Source: Bacillota bacterium (GTDB lineage: Bacteria > Bacillota > Clostridia > Lachnospirales > Lachnospiraceae). From it: a DNA stretch of 27,912 nt. A model generated the notes under the pieces. The model made no database searches and had not been told where the DNA came from. It saw only the letters and a list, made by a program, of their open reading frames with translations. Below are positions 23,146-27,912 of the stretch, one piece after another. The translations under genes were made by a program, and so were the position numbers. Every line of letters starts with the position of its first letter. The stretch's first letter is position 1. The stretch spans positions 1 through 27,912 of the forward strand of contig JAEWPN010000190.1 in NCBI GenBank assembly GCA_023399455.1, given 5' to 3'.

Positions 23146-24207
23146 ATGGATACAAAAACAATCCGTATGGATGAACAAAATATAGATTATGAAGCTTTAA
23201 AACAAGCCGGAGATATTATTAAAGCCGGCGGTCTGGTGGCCTTTCCTACAGAAACCGTATATGGGCTCGGGGGAGACGCATTGAATGAGGAATCTTCGGG
23301 GAAAATATATCGTGCCAAGGGCAGGCCCTCGGACAATCCGCTTATCGTCCATATTTGTAAGCTGGAGGATATGGATCCTATCGTAAAAGAGGTAACGCAG
23401 GCGGCGAAGCTGCTTGCAGAGGCTTTTTGGCCCGGTCCCCTCACTATCATATTGAATAAATCGGATAAGGTGCCTTATGCCACCACCGGTGGATTAGACA
23501 CGGTGGCCATTCGTATGCCGGAGCATAGAACGGCACTGGCCTTCATAGAAGCGTCCGGAGGATATATTGCAGCGCCAAGCGCCAATATCTCCGGCAAGCC
23601 AAGCCCTACCATCGCGAAATATGTGGCGGAGGATATGGATGGCAGAATAGAGATGATCATCGACGGCGGTGAGGTGGGCATCGGATTAGAGTCCACAATT
23701 GTGGATCTGACGGAAGAGACTCCCATGATACTGCGTCCCGGTTACATTACGAAGGAAATGTTAGAAAAGGTTCTGGGCGAAGTGAAAGTGGATGGAACTA
23801 TATTAGGCGATAGCTTGGAAAAGGCGCCAAAGGCGCCGGGAATGAAGTACAGACATTACGCGCCTAAAGGCAGGCTGACCATTATCGCAGGGCTTCAGGA
23901 GAAAGTGGTCCGGGAGATAAATGACAGGGCATTGAGCATGCGGAAAATGGGAGAAAAGGTCGGAATTATCGGGACGGATGCCACCGTTTCCCTTTACAGT
24001 GCAGATAGCGTAAAAAGTGCGGGAAGGCGGGAGGACGAGGAGTCCATCGCAAGGGCGCTTTATCGGATACTGCGTGAATTTGACGATGAGGATGTAACGG
24101 TGATCTATTCTGAGGCCTTCGATGAGACTTCGGAAAATGGGGGAATTGGACAAGCTATTATGAACCGGCTGCTGAAAGCGGCAGGACATCATATAGAAAA
24201 TATATAG
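23146..24207 (+). CDS. tsaC: Threonylcarbamoyl-AMP synthase (Sua5/YwlC)
   Basis: This 353-aa enzyme makes threonylcarbamoyl-adenylate from Thr, bicarbonate and ATP, the first step of t6A modification at position 37 of ANN-decoding tRNAs. The YrdC domain (about 15-205) contains FPTETVYGLG, KGRPSDNPLIVHI and the SANISGKPSPT stretch. The C-terminal Sua5 domain (about 225-350) makes this the long Sua5 form rather than short TsaC. GGGGTGA precedes ATG 23146. It heads a tight run with rpiB, upp and comEB, similar to the ywlC-rpiB-upp region of Bacillus. Confidence 0.96.
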   Translation: MDTKTIRMDEQNIDYEALKQAGDIIKAGGLVAFPTETVYGLGGDALNEESSGKIYRAKGRPSDNPLIVHICKLEDMDPIVKEVTQAAKLLAEAFWPGPLTIILNKSDKVPYATTGGLDTVAIRMPEHRTALAFIEASGGYIAAPSANISGKPSPTIAKYVAEDMDGRIEMIIDGGEVGIGLESTIVDLTEETPMILRPGYITKEMLEKVLGEVKVDGTILGDSLEKAPKAPGMKYRHYAPKGRLTIIAGLQEKVVREINDRALSMRKMGEKVGIIGTDATVSLYSADSVKSAGRREDEESIARALYRILREFDDEDVTVIYSEAFDETSENGGIGQAIMNRLLKAAGHHIENI

Positions 24208-24231
24208 AACAGTATAAATAAGGAGGCGCTT

Positions 24232-24684
24232 ATGTCTATCGCATTAGGATGTGACCATGGAGGATATGGTCTGAAACTGGAAGTTATTAAATATTTGGAA
24301 GCGCAGGGTATTGCATACAAGGATTTTGGCAGCAATAGCCTGGATTCCTGCGATTATCCCGAGTACGGGCGTGCTGCGGCAGAGGCAGTAGCGTCGGGAG
24401 AGTGCGAGACGGGAATCGTCATCTGCACCACAGGAATTGGAATATCCATCACGGCGAACAAGGTCAAGGGTATTCGTTGTGCGCTTTGCTCGGATACGGT
24501 TTCCGCAAGGCTGACAAAAGAACACAATGATGCCAATATGCTCGCCCTCGGAGCGGGTATCGTAGGTACCAATCTGGCGCTTGGAATTGTGGATACGTTT
24601 CTCCATACGGAATTTTCCGGAGAAGAGAAACACTGCCGGAGAATCACCAAGATCGCGGCAATCGAAGATGAACTTTTGAATTAA
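24232..24684 (+). CDS. rpiB: Ribose-5-phosphate isomerase B
   Basis: This 150-aa cytoplasmic enzyme interconverts ribulose-5-phosphate and ribose-5-phosphate in the pentose phosphate pathway, supplying PRPP precursors. The family motif GCDHGGYGLK (Asp8, His9) and the active-site Cys65 in CTTGIGISITANK are present, with His98 as a likely phosphate or ring-opening residue. AAGGAGG lies six bases before ATG 24232. The gene is 24 bases after tsaC. The related LacAB galactose-6-phosphate isomerases are less likely, because this is a single subunit beside upp. Confidence 0.95.
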   Translation: MSIALGCDHGGYGLKLEVIKYLEAQGIAYKDFGSNSLDSCDYPEYGRAAAEAVASGECETGIVICTTGIGISITANKVKGIRCALCSDTVSARLTKEHNDANMLALGAGIVGTNLALGIVDTFLHTEFSGEEKHCRRITKIAAIEDELLN

Positions 24685-24726
24685 ATTAAATATAAAAATG
24701 TAACAGCATACACAGGAGGTATTACA

Positions 24727-25356
24727 ATGGCAAAGGTAGTAATTATGGATCACCCGTTAATTCAGCACAAAATCGGTTATATCAGGAGAAGAGATACCGG
24801 GACGAAGGATTTCAGACAGACAATTGGTGAGATTGCCATGTTAATCTGCTATGAGGCTACAAGGGATTTGCAGCTTTCCGATGTGAAAATAGAAACTCCC
24901 ATCTGCACCGCCACGGCAAAAGCGTTGAAAGGAAAGAAGATGGCGATCGTTCCGATTCTTCGCGCGGGACTCGGTATGGTGGATGGTATGCTGACACTGA
25001 TTCCGGCGGCAAAGGTTGGGCATATCGGCCTATACCGCGATCCGGAGACTTTAAATCCGGTGGAATATTACTGTAAGCTTCCGGCTGACTGTGCGGAAAG
25101 GGAAGTGTTCGTAGTGGATCCGATGCTGGCGACGGGAGGTTCTTCCGTAGCGGCGATTCAGATGCTAAAAGATAAAGGCTGCAAGAACATTCATTTCATG
25201 TGCATTATTGCGGCGCCTGAGGGAATCGAGAAGATGAAGAAGACTCATCCTGATGTAGACATGTATGTAGGTGCACTGGACGAGAAACTAAACGATCACG
25301 GATATATTGTTCCCGGCCTGGGGGATGCGGGAGACAGAATATTCGGAACCAAATGA
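24727..25356 (+). CDS. upp: Uracil phosphoribosyltransferase
   Basis: This 209-aa enzyme salvages uracil with PRPP to UMP. The N-terminus [18 protein letters not shown] and the PRPP-binding loop [12 protein letters not shown] (Asp131) are diagnostic, and [18 protein letters not shown] closes the protein as in other bacterial Upp. CAGGAGGT stands eight bases before ATG 24727. It lies between rpiB, which makes ribose-5-phosphate, and a dCMP deaminase, grouping nucleotide salvage functions. Confidence 0.98.
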   Translation: MAKVVIMDHPLIQHKIGYIRRRDTGTKDFRQTIGEIAMLICYEATRDLQLSDVKIETPICTATAKALKGKKMAIVPILRAGLGMVDGMLTLIPAAKVGHIGLYRDPETLNPVEYYCKLPADCAEREVFVVDPMLATGGSSVAAIQMLKDKGCKNIHFMCIIAAPEGIEKMKKTHPDVDMYVGALDEKLNDHGYIVPGLGDAGDRIFGTK

Positions 25357-25380
25357 GAATGATTTTTCTAAGGGGGATAC

Positions 25381-25860
25381 ATGAAGAGAAAAAACTATAT
25401 TTCCTGGGATGAGTATTTTATGGGGGTATCGAAGCTTTCGGGGATGAGATCCAAGGACCCCAGTACTCAGGTTGGGGCGTGCATTGTCAGTGAGGACAAT
25501 AAGATTTTATCCATGGGATATAACGGTTTTCCGGCAGGCTGTTCCGACGATGAATTTCCATGGGAAAGAGAAGGCGATATATATGATACTAAGTATGCCT
25601 ATGTGACGCACAGCGAATTAAATGCCATATTGAATTACCGGGGCGGCAGCTTGGAGGGGGCGAAGATATACGTGTCGCTTTTTCCCTGCAACGAGTGTGC
25701 GAAGGCCATTATTCAATCCGGTATCAGGACCATCGTATACGACAGCGATAAATATGCGGATACGCCCACGACCAGAGCATCCAAGCGGATGCTGGATGCG
25801 GCGGGAGTGAGATATTACCAGTACCAGAGGACGGGCAGAAAAGTAGAATTAGAAATGTAA
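25381..25860 (+). CDS. Deoxycytidylate deaminase (ComEB-like)
   Basis: This 159-aa zinc enzyme deaminates dCMP to dUMP, the precursor for thymidylate. The zinc and catalytic residues are visible as HSE (His77, Glu79) and PCNEC (Cys103, Cys106). The segment GYNGFPAGCSDDEFPWEREG is the usual nucleotide-binding loop of the family. AAGGGGG precedes ATG 25381, 24 bases after upp. No comEA or comEC is nearby, so a competence role is not implied. Confidence 0.95.
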   Translation: MKRKNYISWDEYFMGVSKLSGMRSKDPSTQVGACIVSEDNKILSMGYNGFPAGCSDDEFPWEREGDIYDTKYAYVTHSELNAILNYRGGSLEGAKIYVSLFPCNECAKAIIQSGIRTIVYDSDKYADTPTTRASKRMLDAAGVRYYQYQRTGRKVELEM

Positions 25861-25901
25861 AGGGGACCCTTTCGGTCACCGGGCCAAGGCGGGTAGGATA
25901 A

Positions 25902-27074
25902 ATGAAGCATACAGGAAAACAGAATATGGCGGCAGTGCTCATCGCAGCATTGCTGGCAGGGGGAATACCCATGACAACTGCGACTACTGCGTATGCGACA
26001 GATGCTACCAGAAAAAAGCTGCAGGAAGCGCAGGATCAGAAAAGCCAGACGCAGTCTGACTTGAACCAGACGCAGGAAGACCTGCAGAACTTGAATCAGG
26101 AAAAGGACTCGCTTCAAGGAGCGCTGAATACACTCAACAGTCAGTTGAAGGAGGTCAGCAATAACCTGGAGGAGCTGGAAGCGCAAATCGACGATAAAGA
26201 AGCCGAGATAGAACAGACGAAGGAAGACTTGGCAGATGCAAAGGCCACGGAAGAGCTTCAATATGAGAGCATGAAAAAGCGGATTCAGTTTATTTATGAA
26301 ACACAGGATTACGTCATGCTGGAAATGCTTTTTGCCTCCGCGAATTTTTCCGATTTTCTCAATCGCAGCGATTATATCGATCAGCTTTCCGCTTACGACA
26401 GGAAGAAGCTTAAGGAATATACGGAGACGAAAGAGCAGATTGAGGCGGCGGAAAAACAGTTAAAGGTAGAAAAGCAGGAGCTGGATGACTATAAAGCTCA
26501 GGTAGAAGTGGAAAAAAGCCGGGTATCCGGGCTGGTAGGACAGACTGCCACGAATATCGCCGGAAAGAAAACTGAAATATCACAGGCGGAAGCTGATGCT
26601 CTGGCATATGAGCAGAGCATAAAGGAGCAGGAAGAAAATATTGCCAAGCTTCAGGCGCAGCTTGCTGAAGAAATCCGACTCTCCCAATTGGCGGCGCAGT
26701 CGGCATGGAGAGATATTTCCGAGGTAAGCTTTGCGGAGGGAGACAGGTATCTTCTTGCGAATCTCATTTATTGCGAAGCCGGCGGTGAGGGCTATGCCGG
26801 ACAGCTGGCGGTAGGTGCGGTCGTTATTAATCGTGTACTTAGCTCCGTCTATCCGGACTCGGTGGTTGGAGTCATCTATCAGGGCAGTCAGTTTTCCCCC
26901 GTGGCAAGCGGACGGCTTGCAATCGCTTTGGCGGAGGGAAAGGCTACGGCCAGCTGCTATCAGGCTGCGGATGATGCTATGAAGGGAAATACCAATGTCG
27001 GAAACTGCGTGTATTTCCGTACTCCCATCGAAGGGCTGAGCGGCATTAACATTGGAGGACATGTATTTTATTAG
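25902..27074 (+). CDS. Secreted coiled-coil protein with SleB/CwlJ-type cell wall hydrolase domain
   Basis: This 390-aa protein is predicted to be exported and to cut peptidoglycan. A signal peptide (about 1-33, ending near AYA) is followed by a long Gln/Glu/Lys-rich coiled coil (about 37-265) resembling the N-terminal region of PcsB-like hydrolases. The C-terminal Hydrolase_2 domain (about 275-390) contains IYCEAGGEG, with Glu292 the likely catalytic residue, and INRVLSSVYPDSV. In PcsB-type proteins the coiled coil restrains a different (CHAP) enzyme domain, so this may be the same control module with another hydrolase. It lies 41 bases after the dCMP deaminase gene; only a weak AGGA site precedes ATG 25902. 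Confidence 0.9.
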   Translation: MKHTGKQNMAAVLIAALLAGGIPMTTATTAYATDATRKKLQEAQDQKSQTQSDLNQTQEDLQNLNQEKDSLQGALNTLNSQLKEVSNNLEELEAQIDDKEAEIEQTKEDLADAKATEELQYESMKKRIQFIYETQDYVMLEMLFASANFSDFLNRSDYIDQLSAYDRKKLKEYTETKEQIEAAEKQLKVEKQELDDYKAQVEVEKSRVSGLVGQTATNIAGKKTEISQAEADALAYEQSIKEQEENIAKLQAQLAEEIRLSQLAAQSAWRDISEVSFAEGDRYLLANLIYCEAGGEGYAGQLAVGAVVINRVLSSVYPDSVVGVIYQGSQFSPVASGRLAIALAEGKATASCYQAADDAMKGNTNVGNCVYFRTPIEGLSGINIGGHVFY

Positions 27075-27084
27075 GCTTTAACAT

Positions 27085-27128
27085 AAAAAGGCATGACAAT
27101 TCTTTGAAAGCAAAGGAATGTCGTGCCT
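27085..27128 (-). terminator. Terminator of the DUF402 gene
   Basis: An 18-bp imperfect stem (27089-27106 with 27111-27128, loop AAAG) is followed on the minus strand by TTTTT (27085-27089). On the plus strand only a weak T run follows, but the hairpin may still help end the hydrolase transcript. Confidence 0.8.
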
Positions 27129-27137
27129 ATTGTTAAT

Positions 27138-27614
27138 CTATAAAATATCCTCGATATATTTCTGTAAGGTAGAAAACTTTCCGGCATATATAATCTGAAG
27201 CAGGCAATTTAGGCGAAGCAGGCATTTCTTTATCAAATCGCACTGCACCAATTCTTTGTCCAAAGCGGTAACCAGCTCGTCCAGATCCACGACTTTCACG
27301 AAGCCGTCGGGATAGATGATGACGTCCGCCAGCAGGTCTAAGGTAGTCAAAGTATTCTGGGCTTCGTCATGAATATATTCCACAATATCGCAGTACCAGT
27401 ATAAGAGAGAGCCGTCCTCGCGGTAGAACTTGCTCACCTTGAAGCCCTGCCCCAGAAAATAACAGGAATAACCGTGGTGCAGATTTTTTTTCGGCTTTAA
27501 AGCGTTCCATTTGGTAATGATTACTTCATCGTTACATGTGACGATAATATCGTCCTTCAGTAAAATACACTCATCCGGCATGATTCTTTTACGGTAAAGA
27601 GTAGGGTTTGTCAT
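27138..27614 (-). CDS. DUF402 domain protein
   Basis: This 158-aa cytoplasmic protein has a DUF402 fold, seen in the stretch from about residue 60 (REDGSLLYWYCDIVEY) through ADVIIYPDGFVKVVDLDEL, where the conserved acidic residues would bind metal. Some family members hydrolyse nucleoside di- and triphosphates or act in RNA processing, so phosphatase activity is possible but unproven here. ATG 27614 is chosen because GGGAGG lies six bases before it; the frame continues 29 codons upstream without a site. It has its own promoter and terminator. Confidence 0.85.
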   Translation of the reverse strand: MTNPTLYRKRIMPDECILLKDDIIVTCNDEVIITKWNALKPKKNLHHGYSCYFLGQGFKVSKFYREDGSLLYWYCDIVEYIHDEAQNTLTTLDLLADVIIYPDGFVKVVDLDELVTALDKELVQCDLIKKCLLRLNCLLQIIYAGKFSTLQKYIEDIL

Positions 27615-27701
27615 GCGTCCTCCCAGAATGCCGCAAAGCGAAAAAAGGAGAGTAACAGCTCGCGGCTGGTTACGGTTTGCAGTAAAGGTATATATGCTCA
27701 A

Positions 27702-27730
27702 ATATTACACTTGCCCCAAACAAAAGTCAA
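27702..27730 (-). promoter_or_regulatory. Promoter of the DUF402 gene
   Basis: On the minus strand TTGACT (27725-27730) and TAATAT (27702-27707) have a 17-base spacer. The leader before ATG 27614 is about 80 bases. Confidence 0.7.
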
Positions 27731-27802
27731 GCGAGAAAGTCAAAAAAGGGAAAAACGCATATGATAACATAAAAAATAATCTTTTTATAAAGGAAGTTGC
27801 TC

Positions 27803-27912
27803 ATGTATAATCAAAGAATTTTGCCCTTTTATATGACATATCCGCTGCCCCTCTATTATCAGGAAGAAGATACGGCGATGAGAGATTTGGAGTACTTACA
27901 GCAGATGTATCC
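27803..27912 (+). CDS. N-terminal part of an unrecognised protein, cut by the window edge
   Basis: ATG 27803 follows AAGGAAG with good spacing, and the frame stays open for 36 codons to the end of the window. The visible protein is rich in Tyr, Pro and Met (MYNQRILPFYMTYPLPLYYQ), then acidic (EEDTAMRDLEYLQQMYP). No domain can be named. It is divergent from the DUF402 gene. The full length and function lie outside the window. Confidence 0.7.
   Translation, partial: MYNQRILPFYMTYPLPLYYQEEDTAMRDLEYLQQMY

Noticed and set aside
1..27912. CRISPR arrays, rRNA, tRNA, prophage or insertion sequences
   Set aside because: I saw no regularly spaced direct repeats, no transposase or integrase gene, no rRNA-like stretches and no tRNA cloverleaf. 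I cannot run a covariance search, so a divergent small RNA could be missed.

Overview
The window looks like a chromosomal segment of an anaerobic, low-to-mid G+C Firmicute, most likely a Lachnospiraceae (Clostridium cluster XIVa) member. The reasons are strong AAGGAGG-type ribosome sites, a clostridial 2[4Fe-4S] ferredoxin, a pyruvate formate-lyase locus, an LplB/YtcP-type sugar transporter without its own ATPase, and the conserved gdpP-rplI-dnaB order. This assignment comes from gene content; I ran no database search.

Layout. (1) 1-9506: an alpha-glucan utilisation locus. A long non-coding leader with stem-loops, a promoter and two operator-like sites precedes a lipoprotein sugar-binding protein, two permeases, a GH31 and a GH13 cytoplasmic glycosidase, and a LacI-family regulator. 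(2) 9738-13720: gdpP (c-di-AMP phosphodiesterase), rplI (L9) and dnaB, closed by a terminator. (3) 13839-14593: a MerR-like DNA-binding protein convergent with a 56-aa ferredoxin, followed by a ~147-bp palindromic, MITE-like element. (4) 15065-18927: a fermentation locus on the minus strand. It encodes a pyruvate formate-lyase whose catalytic core (679 aa) and glycyl-radical domain (81 aa) are separate genes, with an unrecognised 67-aa Cys-containing protein between them and the activating enzyme (pflA) behind an attenuator. A small DUF1858 redox-disulfide protein is divergent. (5) 18983-19765: mecA. (6) 19766-20567: an 800-bp gene-poor gap with a strong orphan promoter and a decayed open frame. 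(7) 20568-27074: a GH18/SH3 wall hydrolase, a CwlD-like amidase, then tsaC-rpiB-upp-comEB and a coiled-coil SleB/CwlJ-type hydrolase. (8) 27138-27912: a DUF402 protein on the minus strand and the first 36 codons of a gene leaving the window.

The most interesting system is the split pyruvate formate-lyase. The core carries the catalytic Cys pair but has no glycyl-radical segment. The 81-aa protein is that missing segment with RVSGYAV intact, and 679+81 matches the length of a normal one-piece enzyme. The 67-aa protein aligns without gaps to the N-terminal third of the radical subunit but replaces the Gly loop with a C-x2-C-x6-C tail. It is therefore a candidate third component: a docking, protection or assembly factor.
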